NCBI GenBank assembly: GCA_050247255.1
Contig: JBFWUM010000024.1
Span: forward strand, 1 to 63,830
Length of the DNA stretch: 63,830 nt
Reading direction: 5' to 3'
Source of the DNA: JBFWUM01 sp050247255
GTDB taxonomy: Bacteria; Acidobacteriota; Vicinamibacteria; Vicinamibacterales; UBA2999
Below the pieces are notes generated by a model. That model saw only the letters and a program-made list of their open reading frames with translations. It did no database searches and had not been told where the DNA came from. Positions 29,002-37,766 of the stretch are shown piece by piece (position 1 is the stretch's first letter; every line of letters begins with the position of its first letter). Both the position numbers and the translations under genes were made by a program.

Positions 29002-30482
29002 ATGCGCCAGCTCGGCTTCCTTCTCGCGCTCGTCCTCGGCCTCAGCGCCTGCAACCGATCGTCGCCGGCCGCGCCCCCGCAGGCGGCCGATGATCGCGTG
29101 CGGCAGCTGGCCGACACCTTCGTCGGCGCCTACCTCGATCAGTTCCCCGAGAGCGCAACGTTCTACGGGATTCCCGGGCGCGCGCACGATCGGCTGAGCG
29201 ACAACTCGCTGGCCGCGCTGGCGGCGTGGCAACAACGGGAGGATGGGTGGCTGGCCGACGTCCGCGCCATTGATCCGGCAACGATCGAGGCGCCGCCGCT
29301 GCGGGCGACGTACGCCATTCTGCGCGAGACGCTGGAATCCTCTATCGGCACGCGGATCTGCCGCGGCGAGCTCTGGCCGGTCAGCCAGATGACCGGGTGG
29401 CAGGTGAACTACGGCTACCTGGTGACGATACAGCCGACCGGCTCCGAAGCGGCGCGTCGCGAGGCGCTGGCCCGCTGGGGCCAGTTGCCGGGATACATCG
29501 ATACCGAGATCGCCAACCTGCGGGAGGGGATGCGCCAGGGCTACACCTCGCCGCGTCACATCGTGCAGCTGGTGATCAACTCGGTACGGACCCTCGCCGA
29601 CATGCCGCTGGCCGCGTCGCCCTTCCTGGCGCCGGCGCAGGCCGACACGACGCCGGAGTTTGCCGAGGCGTTCACCGCGCTCGTGCGCGACCGCATCGTG
29701 CCGGCTGCGCGGCGATACGCCGACTTCCTCGAGAAGGATTACCTGCCAGCAGCCCGCGAGGCGATCGCGGTGTCGGCCAACCCGGATGGTGCCGCCTGTT
29801 ATGACGCCAGTGTCCGCGCCTTCAGCACGTTGCCGAAAACGGCGAAGGAGGTGCACGACACCGGCGTCGCCGAGGTGGCGCGCATCGACGCCGAAATGCG
29901 GGCGATCGCCGAGCGCAGCTTCGGCACGCGGGACGTGCCGGCGCTGATGCAGCGGCTGCGCACCGATCCGCAGTTCACCTTCCGCAGCCGCGAGCAGCTG
30001 GTGAGGTACTCCGAGGACGCGCTGACGCGGGCGAAGGCGACGGCGCCGCAGTGGTTCGGCCTGCTGCCGAAGGCCGACGTGCGCATCGAGCCGTATCCGG
30101 CGTTCCGCGAGCAGAGCGGAGCGCCCGGCGAGTACAACGCGCCGGCGGAGGACGGCAGCCGCGGCGGCTTGTTCTACATCAACGCCTACCAGCCGGAGCG
30201 GAAGACGCGCGCCGACAACGAGTCGACCGCGTTCCACGAGACCATCCCGGGGCATCACCTGCAGATCGCCATCGCGCTCGAGCGGACCAACATCCACCCG
30301 ATCGGCCGTTACTTCGGCAACAGCGGCTTCAACGAGGGGTGGGGGCTGTACGCCGAGCTGCTCGCCGACGAGATGGGGTTGTTTTCGGGCGAGCTCGATC
30401 GCCTCGGCATGTGGGGCTCACAGAACTGGCGCGCCGTGCGGCTGGTCGTCGACTCGGGGATGCACGCGTTCGGCTGGACCCG
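29002..30482 (+). CDS. DUF885-family lipoprotein (3' end in assembly gap)
   Basis: 494 codons seen. The N-terminus MRQLGFLLALVLGLSAC is a lipoprotein signal with Cys17 as the lipidated residue. The remainder is a DUF885 protein, a family with a zinc-peptidase-like HExxH-type helix. Here it reads STAFHETIPGHHLQIA (about residue 411), followed by NSGFNEGWGLYAELLADEMG (about 440), a likely third ligand (Glu). Members are about 580-600 aa, so roughly the last 100 residues are lost in the gap at 30483. Substrate unknown. CATAAT ends 6 nt before the ATG, suggesting a leaderless transcript. Confidence 0.87.
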
Positions 30483-30582
30483 NNNNNNNNNNNNNNNNNN
30501 NNNNNNNNNNNNNNNNNNNNNNNNNNNNNNNNNNNNNNNNNNNNNNNNNNNNNNNNNNNNNNNNNNNNNNNNNNNNNNNNNN
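30483..30582. other. Assembly gap (100 N) between DUF885 gene and rarA
   Basis: Exactly 100 N. The 3' ends of two convergent genes, DUF885 and rarA, both run into it. The true gap must hold about 300 bp of the former and about 200 bp of the latter plus any intergenic DNA. Confidence 0.97.
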
Positions 30583-31709
30583 GTGTGGGCGTCGGCGGCG
30601 GCGGCGTTGTAGGCCGTGTACACCGCGTTGCTCTTGGGCGCCGTCGCCAGGTAGATGGCTGCCTGGGCGAGCGCGGTGTTCCCTTCGGGCATGCCGATGA
30701 AGTGCGCCGCCTCCTTGGCGGCCACCGCCACGGTCAGCGCCTGCGGGTCGGCGTTGCCGATGTCCTCCGACGCGAAGCGCACGAGCCGCCGCGCGATGTA
30801 CAGCGGGTCCTCGCCAGCCTCCAGCATGCGCGCCACCCAGTAGACGGCGGCGTCGGGATCGCTGTTACGCATCGACTTGTGCAGCGCCGAAATCAGGTTG
30901 TAGTGTTCCTCGCCGGTCTTGTCGTAGAGGAGTGCCCGCCGCTGGATGGAGTGTTCGAGCTGCGGCAGGTCCAGCTGGCGCCGCATGGTGTCCGGGTTGA
31001 TCGGCGCCGCCGCCGCTGAAAACTCCAGCAGGTTCAGCGCCGACCGTGCATCGCCGTTGGCATACCGGGCGATCGCGCCGATCGCATCGTCCGACACGTC
31101 GATCGCGGTCCCGCCCAGGCCATGCTCGGAATCGGTCAGCGCCCGCCGGAGGATTGCCGAGACGGCCGCTTGGTCGAGCCCCTTGAGGACGAACACCTTC
31201 GACCGCGAGAGCAGCGCCGCGTTCACCTCGAACGACGGGTTCTCCGTCGTTGCGCCTATCAGCACGATGTCGCCGGCCTCGACGCGCGGGAGAAAGGCGT
31301 CCTGCTGCGCCTTGTTGAAGCGATGGATCTCGTCGACGAACACGATGGTCCGGCGGCCGGTGGCACGGCGCCGCATCTCCGCGGCCGCCATGACTTCCTT
31401 GATCTCCTTGATGCCGGCAAGCACCGCGCTGAACGGCACGAAGTGCGCGCGGGTCATCTCGGCGATGATCCGGGCCAGCGTCGTCTTGCCCGTGCCCGGC
31501 GGCCCCCAGAGGATGATCGACTGCAGCAGGTCGCGCTCGATCGCCTCGCGCAATGGCCGGCCGGGGGCAAGGATCTCGTCCTGGCCGACGACCTCGTCCA
31601 GCGTGCGCGGCCGCATCCGTTCGGCCAGCGGCGTTCCCGCCTTCGCGGAACGTAGCTGCGGAACGTCAGTTCCGCCCGTTTCTGAATCGTCGAAGAGATC
31701 GCCGCTCAT
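30583..31709 (-). CDS. rarA: Replication-associated recombination protein A (C-terminus in gap)
   Basis: About 375 codons from ATG 31709. A clamp-loader-like AAA+ ATPase (MgsA/RarA) acting at stalled forks. Walker A WGPPGTGKTTLARI (about residue 70), Walker B IVFVDEIHRFNKAQQDAFLP, sensor 1 GATTENPSFEVN, and the tetramerisation domain HYNLISALHKSMRNSDPDAA ... LARRLVRFASEDIGNADPQAL are present. The sequence breaks off in KSNAVYTAYNAAAADA, close to the usual C-terminus. N-terminal residues GGTDVPQLRSAKAG are encoded by the GCGGAAC palindrome (31651-31675). The start overlaps the stop of the SpoU methyltransferase gene (ATGA). Confidence 0.94.
31651..31675. repeat. GCGGAAC palindrome within rarA 5' end
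   Basis: CGTAGCT + GCGGAAC-GTCA-GTTCCGC. The same palindrome core is in ybeY (14343-14364), and the 25-base unit matches glyS (21894-21918) in reverse orientation with one mismatch. A second partial copy (CGCGGAACG) lies just left of it at about 31644-31652. Confidence 0.65.
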
Positions 31710-32506
31710 GACATCCGCTGCCGCCTCGCAGCGTATATGAGAAGCGCGCCGGCGACCGCCACGTTGAGCGACTCGACGGGCGCCGCCATCGGGATGGTGA
31801 CGCGTTCGTCGGCCGCATCGATCAGCACGGGCGGCAGCCCCGCCCCTTCGCCGCCGAGCAGCACCGCGCACGGTGGCACCCAGTCCACATCGTCAGGATT
31901 CCGCCCGTCGTGAGGCGTGGTGGCCAGCATCCGGACCGTATTGGAGCGCAGTGCCTCGACGATGGCCGGCGCGTCGAGGCCGGCGGCAATCGGCAGGCGC
32001 AGGGCACTGCCCATGCTGCCGCGCAGCGCCTTCCAGCCGAAGGGATGCGCTGAGGCGCCGCCGACGAGCAGGCCGGTCGCACCACCAGCTTCGGCCGCTC
32101 GAATCAGCGAGCCCAGGTTTCCCGGGTCCTGCACGTCGAGCGCGGCGACGATCAGCGCGCGGGGGTCGCGGCAGATGTGATCGACCGTCGCCTGTTCGCG
32201 CCTGGCGATGGCGACAATGCCGGCCGGCGTGCGCACCGGGCTGAGGGCATCGAACACGGCGTCGTTCACTGTCACCAGTTCGACCCCGCGGCGTCGCAAG
32301 GCGTCCGCGAGCGTGGCGATGTCCCCGGCGTCCTCGTCGTGTGCACGTGCCACGGCCGCGAGCTCGAACTCGAGCCCTGCGTCGAGCGCGTCGCGCACGA
32401 GGTGCGGCCCGTCAAGCAGCAGCCGGCGCCCCGCGGGGTCGGGTGTGTCGGCGAGCTCGCGAAACGCGCCCACGATTGGGTTCTGCCGGCTGGTGATCGT
32501 CTTCAC
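31706..32506 (-). CDS. TrmH/SpoU-family RNA 2'-O-methyltransferase
   Basis: 266 aa. The N-terminal substrate-binding domain (TSRQNPIVGAFRELA, LLLDGPHLVRDALDAG) is L30e-like. The C-terminal SPOUT knot has ALDVQDPGNLGSLIRAAEAGG (motif 1), AVLLGGEGAGLPP (motif 2) and PVESLNVAVAGALLIYAA (motif 3). It transfers methyl from SAM to a ribose 2'-OH of rRNA or tRNA; similarity in layout is closest to RlmB-like enzymes, exact target unknown. It overlaps rarA by 4 bp and is divergent from greA, with only 30 bp between the starts. Confidence 0.9.
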   Translation of the reverse strand: MKTITSRQNPIVGAFRELADTPDPAGRRLLLDGPHLVRDALDAGLEFELAAVARAHDEDAGDIATLADALRRRGVELVTVNDAVFDALSPVRTPAGIVAIARREQATVDHICRDPRALIVAALDVQDPGNLGSLIRAAEAGGATGLLVGGASAHPFGWKALRGSMGSALRLPIAAGLDAPAIVEALRSNTVRMLATTPHDGRNPDDVDWVPPCAVLLGGEGAGLPPVLIDAADERVTIPMAAPVESLNVAVAGALLIYAARRQRMS

Positions 32507-32536
32507 CGCGTCCCCATGTTACAGTCTCGTACAGCG

Positions 32537-33007
32537 ATGAAAGACCGGATTCTGAAGCGGTTCAACGACGAGATCGCCACGCTCGAGCGCGAGCTGAAGG
32601 TGGAGCTCCCGAAAGAGATCCAGCGCGCCCGCGAGCTCGGCGACCTGCGCGAGAACGCCGAGTACAAGGCCGCCAAGGAGCGGCAGGACATCGTCAACGC
32701 GCGCATCGCCATGCTGAAAAAGCGCGTCGGCGAGATCTCGATGATGAACCTGGACCGCGTGCCGCATGACAAGGCCGGGTTCGGCTCAACCGTCCACCTG
32801 CGCTCCGAAACCGGCGACACGATCATCTACCAGCTGGTGATGCCGGAGGAGGCCGACGCCGAAAAAGGGATGATCTCGACCTCGTCGCCGATCGGCCGCG
32901 CGATCCTCAACAAGGAGGCGGGCGACGAGATCACCGTCACCACGCCGAACGGGACGCGCGAGTTCGAGCTGATCAAGCTGATCACGATTCACGACAGTAA
33001 CGAGTAG
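32537..33007 (+). CDS. greA: Transcription elongation factor GreA
   Basis: 156 aa. The N-terminal coiled-coil hairpin with acidic tip (ARELGDLRENAEYKAAKERQ, residues about 30-50) reaches the RNA polymerase active site to stimulate cleavage of backtracked RNA. The C-terminal FKBP-like domain ends PNGTREFELIKL. TACAGT (32520-32525) ends 11 nt before the ATG and may be the -10, so the leader is very short and the promoter must lie over the start of the divergent methyltransferase gene. Confidence 0.94.
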   Translation: MKDRILKRFNDEIATLERELKVELPKEIQRARELGDLRENAEYKAAKERQDIVNARIAMLKKRVGEISMMNLDRVPHDKAGFGSTVHLRSETGDTIIYQLVMPEEADAEKGMISTSSPIGRAILNKEAGDEITVTTPNGTREFELIKLITIHDSNE

Positions 33008-33017
33008 ACTGGCGGCG

Positions 33018-34409
33018 GTGACCGCGTACTCACCCGAAAAGCGCACGGCGCTGGTCTTCTGTGGCAGCGGCGCCCACGGCGCCTACCATGCCGGCGTGCT
33101 CCGGGCGCTCCAGGAGGCCGGCGTCAAGATCGACGTGGTGGCGGGGCAGGGGATCGGCGCGGCAGCGGCGGCGCTGGCCGCCATCGACGCCGGCGCGCGG
33201 CTCGGTGACGCCGACGGCCCGTGGCGATCGGCCGCGATCACGCAGTGCTACGGGTGGAAGTGGCCGATCCGCGCCGCCGGCTGGCTGACGCTGGTGCTGG
33301 CCGGCGTGCTCCTCGTCCCGCTGGCCTTCCTCGCTCTCGGCCTCATCGTCTATCCGCTCGGCTTCCTGTTCGAGATGCTCGGCCTCTCGGCCGGGGCGAC
33401 GCTGCTCGCCTGGTATTCCGGGATGCTGCAGACGGCGTTCGCCGGCGAGAACCTGCCGACCGTCGTCCCGCGAGTGGGGATGCTGGCGCTCGGTCTGCTC
33501 GTGGCGGTCGTGTTTGGCAGCGTCGCGGCGGCACGATATCGCGCGCCCGCGGCCCGTCGCTCCCGCGGCGGGTGGTGGTGGCGCGTCGCCGGCGCTCCGA
33601 TTGATCCGGTTCCCGCGCGTCGCATGGTTGCCGGCCTGATCTGGCAGGCGATCCGTGGCGCTGCCGCCGAGGCGGTCCCGGCCTCCGCCGAGGTGGGCCG
33701 GCGCTATGGCGATGTCCTCGCCGAGAACCTCGGCCAGCCAGGTTTCCGCGAGCTGATGCTCGCCGCCACCGACCTCGACACCGGCCGCGACATCGTCGCC
33801 GCGCTGTTGCGCGAGCCGTACCGCCGCGAGTTCATGGCGCCGCGGCCGGGGCGCGAGCGGCGGGCAGAGGTGCTCGACCTCGCCGGATCGGGGCGCGATC
33901 AAGCGCTGGACACGGTGGCCGCCGCCCTCACCATGCCCGTGGCCTGTGATCCGCACCTGGTGCCGTTCGGCGGCGACAGCTACTGGCGCGGTGAGACGCA
34001 CCGCCTGTGCGATCGGCCCGGTGCGGTGATGCGGCTGCTCGAGGAGCTGTCGGCGGCCGGTGTGACGCAGGCGATCGTCGTCAGCGCGGTGGCTCCGGCC
34101 GACGCGCCGCACCGGCTGGCGCCGCCGCGGCTCGACCTGCGCCATCGGCTTGGCGACTTCCTGGCGGCGGCGGAGGCGGCGGCGCTGCGCGATGCGCTCG
34201 AGAACGCACGGCTCCGCTTCGATGCGATCTACGTGACGTCGCCGGCGTACAACCCTGTCGGCCCCTTCGACTTCGCCGGCGCCTACGATGCCGCATCCGA
34301 CCGCTGGCACACGCTGGCCGAAGTGATCGATCGTGGCTACGAGGATGCCTATCACCAGTTCATCGAACCGGTGGTCGGCGCCAGCGGCGAACAGCTCGTG
34401 ACCCGATGA
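33018..34409 (+). CDS. Patatin-like membrane protein lacking the catalytic serine
   Basis: 463 aa from GTG 33018. The N-terminus carries the patatin oxyanion loop (VFCGSGAHGAYHAGVLRAL, about residue 14). The nucleophile elbow that should read GxSxG is VAGQGIGAAAA (about 43), so Ser is replaced by Gly. The usual DGG/A near the end of the fold is CDRPGA (about 335). Between these lies an insert with hydrophobic segments (WLTLVLAGVLLVPLAFLALGLIVYPLGF near 93-120, VGMLALGLLVAVVFGSVAA near 155). Later regions (LAATDLDTGRD, MPVACDPHLVPFGGDSYWRG) still resemble patatin. Probably a non-catalytic membrane protein. It overlaps the GNAT gene downstream. Confidence 0.75.
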   Translation: MTAYSPEKRTALVFCGSGAHGAYHAGVLRALQEAGVKIDVVAGQGIGAAAAALAAIDAGARLGDADGPWRSAAITQCYGWKWPIRAAGWLTLVLAGVLLVPLAFLALGLIVYPLGFLFEMLGLSAGATLLAWYSGMLQTAFAGENLPTVVPRVGMLALGLLVAVVFGSVAAARYRAPAARRSRGGWWWRVAGAPIDPVPARRMVAGLIWQAIRGAAAEAVPASAEVGRRYGDVLAENLGQPGFRELMLAATDLDTGRDIVAALLREPYRREFMAPRPGRERRAEVLDLAGSGRDQALDTVAAALTMPVACDPHLVPFGGDSYWRGETHRLCDRPGAVMRLLEELSAAGVTQAIVVSAVAPADAPHRLAPPRLDLRHRLGDFLAAAEAAALRDALENARLRFDAIYVTSPAYNPVGPFDFAGAYDAASDRWHTLAEVIDRGYEDAYHQFIEPVVGASGEQLVTR

Positions 34410-34927
34410 CTCGCCTGATCGAGTGCGATCGCTCCTACGCGCCAGAGATCCTGGCGATCTTCAACGACGCGATCACCAACTCGACGGCGCTCTACGAATA
34501 CCGCCCGCGCACGCTCGACTACATGGCGGCGTGGTTCGACGGGAAGCGGAAGGGCAACTACCCGGTCATCGGCGCTGCGGACGGAGACAACCGGTTGCTC
34601 GGCTTCGCCTCATACGGTCCGTTTCGTCCGCACCCGGCCTACAAGTACACCGTCGAGCATTCGGTGTACGTCGCACCCGCATCCCGAAGCCGGGGCGTCG
34701 GCCGCCTGCTGCTCGAGGCCATCGTCGATCGCGCGCGTCAGCAGGGCTACCACAACGTCGTCGGCGGCATCGATCGCGACAACGCGGTCAGCATCCGCCT
34801 GCACGAGCGGCTTGGCTTCGAGCACTGCGGCACCGTGCGCCACGCCGGCTTCAAGTTCGGGCGCTGGCTGGACCTGGTGTTCTACCAGCGTCTGCTCGAT
34901 ACGCCCTCCCAGCCGGTTGACGGCTAG
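34406..34927 (+). CDS. GNAT-family N-acetyltransferase (phosphinothricin/amino-acid acetyltransferase-like)
   Basis: 173 aa. The N-terminus AILAIFNDAITNSTALYEYRP-like (EILAIFNDAITNSTALYEY), then YGPFRPHPAYKYTVEHSVYV and the acetyl-CoA loop SRSRGVGRLLLEAIVDRA (about residue 95), match the PAT/YwnH group, which acetylates the amino group of methionine sulfoximine or phosphinothricin and related amino acids. ATG 34406 overlaps the patatin stop (ATGA). The following 185 bp (34928-35112) holds nothing I can identify. Confidence 0.9.
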   Translation: MTRLIECDRSYAPEILAIFNDAITNSTALYEYRPRTLDYMAAWFDGKRKGNYPVIGAADGDNRLLGFASYGPFRPHPAYKYTVEHSVYVAPASRSRGVGRLLLEAIVDRARQQGYHNVVGGIDRDNAVSIRLHERLGFEHCGTVRHAGFKFGRWLDLVFYQRLLDTPSQPVDG

Positions 34928-35112
34928 CGCCGACGGGCTCGACGCCACTCGCTTCTTTACCTTGGCCACCGAATCGGCCACAATCGCCAGCCATCGCACG
35001 TCTGTTCCGGCGTTCGACCAGGGACCCTCGGTATCGCCCGTCTCTGACCCCGTTCCAACCAACGGCGTCGGCGCTCCGAGGATCGCCTGAGGACGCAGTT
35101 TGTCGAGGGTTG

Positions 35113-36012
35113 ATGGTGACGGCCGGTATTCGGTTGGGATTCGTTGGCGTCGGGCGCATGGGCGGGCCGATGTGCGCGCGCCTGCTCGACGCCGGGCATG
35201 CGGTCTGCGTGTTCGACACCGACCCGGCAGCCGTGGCCGCGCTCGTTGAGCAAGGGGCGGCGCGGGCCGCTTCGGTCGCCGAAGTCGCGGCGCAGACAGA
35301 CGTCGTCTTCCTGAGCCTGCCGACGCCGCCCGTTGTCGAAGCGGTCGTGCTCGGCCCGGGCGGTCTCGCCGGCGGCGGGACCGTGTCGATGATCGTCGAC
35401 CTGTCGACCTCGGGCCCTGCGGCATCGGCGCGCGTGGCTGCCGCCCTCGCCGCGACGGGGATTGCCTGGGTCGAGGCCCCGGTCTCTGGCGGTGTCAAAG
35501 GCGCGCGTGAAGGCACCCTGGCCGTGATGGTGGCGTGCCCCGAGGCCGCGCGTCCCACGGCCGAGCCGCTCCTGGGCTGCTTCGGACGGACCTTCTACTG
35601 CGGGGAGAAGCCGGGGCTCGCCCAGACCGCCAAGCTGGCCAACAACCTCCTTGGCGCCGCGGCGATCGCGATCACCTCGGAAGCCGTCGCGTTCGGCGTC
35701 AAGGCCGGGCTCGATGCGCGGGTGCTCATCGACATCATCAACGCGGGCAGCGGGCTCAACACCGCCAGTCGCGACAAGTTCCCTCGCTCGGTGCTGACGC
35801 GCACCTTCGATTTCGGGTTCGCGACCGGGCTGTCGCACAAGGACGTTCGCCTGTGCCTGGAGGAAGCCGACGCACTGGGCGTCCCGATGGTCGTCGGGGC
35901 GGCGGTGCGCCAGATGCTGTCGATCACCAGCGCCCGATTCGGTCCGGACTCCGACTTCACCTCGATGGCCAGGGTCGTCGAGGAGTGGGCCGGCGTCGAG
36001 ATCAAGGGATAG
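35113..36012 (+). CDS. 3-Hydroxyisobutyrate dehydrogenase-family oxidoreductase
   Basis: 299 aa from ATG 35113. Beta-hydroxyacid dehydrogenase fold: Rossmann GFVGVGRMGGPMCARLL (about residue 9), the substrate loop DLSTSGP and EAPVSGGVKGAREGTLAVMV (about 125), and the catalytic Lys in QTAKLANNLLG (about 172). The C-terminal helical domain includes KDVRLCLEEADALGVPM. Relatives reduce or oxidise 3-hydroxyisobutyrate, tartronate semialdehyde or 2-hydroxy-3-oxo acids; which one is not determinable. First gene of the accessory operon ending at 43576. Confidence 0.88.
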   Translation: MVTAGIRLGFVGVGRMGGPMCARLLDAGHAVCVFDTDPAAVAALVEQGAARAASVAEVAAQTDVVFLSLPTPPVVEAVVLGPGGLAGGGTVSMIVDLSTSGPAASARVAAALAATGIAWVEAPVSGGVKGAREGTLAVMVACPEAARPTAEPLLGCFGRTFYCGEKPGLAQTAKLANNLLGAAAIAITSEAVAFGVKAGLDARVLIDIINAGSGLNTASRDKFPRSVLTRTFDFGFATGLSHKDVRLCLEEADALGVPMVVGAAVRQMLSITSARFGPDSDFTSMARVVEEWAGVEIKG

Positions 36013-36027
36013 ACAGGGGAGACGATC

Positions 36028-36411
36028 ATGAGCCGGGAGAAGTACGAGAAGGGCCTCGAGATCCGGAAGGCCGTGCTGGGCAAGGAATACGTCGAGAATT
36101 CACTGAGGAACGCGGACGACTTCAGCCTGCCGATGCAGGAGCTGTCCACCGAGTACTGCTGGGGGCACGTCTGGGGCCGCGAAGGGCTCTCGAGAAAAGA
36201 GCGCAGCATGATCAACCTGGCGATGATCAGCGCGCTCAACCGGCCGCATGAGCTCAAGCTCCACGTCAAGGGGGCGCTCGTCAACGGCGTCACGCGCGAC
36301 GAGATCCGCGAGATCCTGCTCCAGGTGGCCATCTATTGCGGCATTCCGGCCGGCATCGACTCGTTCCGCCTGGCGAAGGAAGCCTTCGCCGAGCTCGAGA
36401 AGACGACGTAG
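36028..36411 (+). CDS. Carboxymuconolactone decarboxylase (CMD)-family protein
   Basis: 127 aa, all alpha. It resembles PcaC: KGLEIRKAVLGKEYVENSL, EYCWGHVWGREGLSRKERSMINLAMISAL and LKLHVKGALVNGVTRDEIREILLQVAIYCGIPAG. The last is the conserved CMD helix pair with His. PcaC decarboxylates 4-carboxymuconolactone to an enol-lactone, but the family also includes other small decarboxylases and AhpD-like reductases. The AhpD CxxC pair is absent. Sixteen nt after the dehydrogenase and 3 nt before the MmgE/PrpD gene, so co-transcribed. Confidence 0.88.
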   Translation: MSREKYEKGLEIRKAVLGKEYVENSLRNADDFSLPMQELSTEYCWGHVWGREGLSRKERSMINLAMISALNRPHELKLHVKGALVNGVTRDEIREILLQVAIYCGIPAGIDSFRLAKEAFAELEKTT

Positions 36412-36414
36412 CCG

Positions 36415-37749
36415 ATGTCGGCAACGCAGGCCCTCGCGTCCTACGTCGTCAGCAGCCGGCCGGAGGACATCCCGGCCGATGTCTGGCACGAGGCGAAGCG
36501 GGCGCTGGTCAACTACGTGGGATGTGCGATGGGCGGATGTCGCGAGCCCGCGGTCGACATTGCCCTGCGCGCGCTCGCACCGTATGCGGGGCCCGCGTCG
36601 GCGGTGGTGCTTGGCCGCCCGGAGCGGCTCGATCCGCTGCACGCCTCGCTGATGAACGGCATCAGCGCGCACGTGCACGACTACGATGACACCACGCCGA
36701 AGAACTACGGCCACCTGACCGCGCCCACGGCCTCGGCGCTGTTCGCCTATGCGAGCGTGCACCCGGTGAGCGGACGCGATTTCATCCACGCCTTCGTCCT
36801 CGGGTTCGAGGCGTCGTCGCGCGTCGCCAATGCGGTCTATCCGGCGCACTACGACGTGGGCTGGCACATGACGGGGACGGCGGGCGTCTTCGGGGCGGCG
36901 GCCGCGATTGGCAAGTTGATCGGCCTCAGCGTGCCGGAGATGGTGTGGGCGCTGGGCCTTGCCGCCACGCAGGCGGCGGGGCTGCGGGAGATGTTCGGGT
37001 CGATGGGGAAGCCGTTTCATCCCGGCCGCTCGGCACAGAACGGCTACACCGCGGCGCTGCTGGCACAGGCCGGCTTCTCGGCTGGTGTCCACGGTATCGA
37101 AGGGCCGCGGGGATTTGCGCACGTGTTGGCCGCGAGCTCGGACCTGACGCGGGTCACCGCGCGCCTGGGCGAAGACTTCGACCTGCGCGCCAACACCTAC
37201 AAGCCCTTCCCCTGCGGCATCGTCAATCACCCGACGATCGAGGCGGCGATTTACCTGCACGACACCTGCGGTATCGAGGGCGATGCCATTACCGCCGTGA
37301 ACCTGCGCGTGGCGCCGCTGGTGCTCGACCTGTGCAACAAGCAGCAGATTTCGACGGGGCTGGAAGGCCGCTTCTCGGTCTACCACGGCGCTGCTGTCGG
37401 CCTGGTGAGGGGCAAGGCGCGGTTGCAGGAATACTTGGACGCCACGGTGAACGACCCGACGATTCGACGGGTTCGCGAGCTGGCCGTGGCGGAGGGAGAC
37501 CCGATGGTCAGCGAGGATCAGTCGCGGGTCCGCGTCACCCTGCGGGACGGCCAGACCCACGAGCACTTCGTGGCCCAATCGCTCGGAAACGTGCATCGGC
37601 CGCTGAGCGATCGGCAGCTCGACCAGAAGTTCCGCGATCAGGCGGTACTCGCCCTGTCAACCGCCCAGGCAGCCCAGTTGCTCGAGCGCTGCTGGCAACT
37701 CGACACGCTCGCCTCACTCGACCCGGTGTTCGCGACCGCCGTTCCCTGA
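36415..37749 (+). CDS. MmgE/PrpD-family protein (copy 1)
   Basis: 444 aa. MmgE/PrpD proteins include 2-methylcitrate dehydratase, cis-aconitate decarboxylase and iminodisuccinate epimerase. Visible landmarks: HDYDDTTPKNYGHLTAPT (about residue 82), GFEASSRVANAVYPAHYDVGWHMTGTAGVFGAAA-type active-site region (about 125-160), GSMGKPFHPGRSAQNG and FKPFPCGI-type segment TYKPFPCGIVNHPTIEA (about 262). A cytoplasmic enzyme acting on a polycarboxylic acid is inferred. A second, clearly divergent family member is at 41304. Confidence 0.88.
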   Translation: MSATQALASYVVSSRPEDIPADVWHEAKRALVNYVGCAMGGCREPAVDIALRALAPYAGPASAVVLGRPERLDPLHASLMNGISAHVHDYDDTTPKNYGHLTAPTASALFAYASVHPVSGRDFIHAFVLGFEASSRVANAVYPAHYDVGWHMTGTAGVFGAAAAIGKLIGLSVPEMVWALGLAATQAAGLREMFGSMGKPFHPGRSAQNGYTAALLAQAGFSAGVHGIEGPRGFAHVLAASSDLTRVTARLGEDFDLRANTYKPFPCGIVNHPTIEAAIYLHDTCGIEGDAITAVNLRVAPLVLDLCNKQQISTGLEGRFSVYHGAAVGLVRGKARLQEYLDATVNDPTIRRVRELAVAEGDPMVSEDQSRVRVTLRDGQTHEHFVAQSLGNVHRPLSDRQLDQKFRDQAVLALSTAQAAQLLERCWQLDTLASLDPVFATAVP

Positions 37750-37766
37750 TCTGAAAGGAGCCCGAC

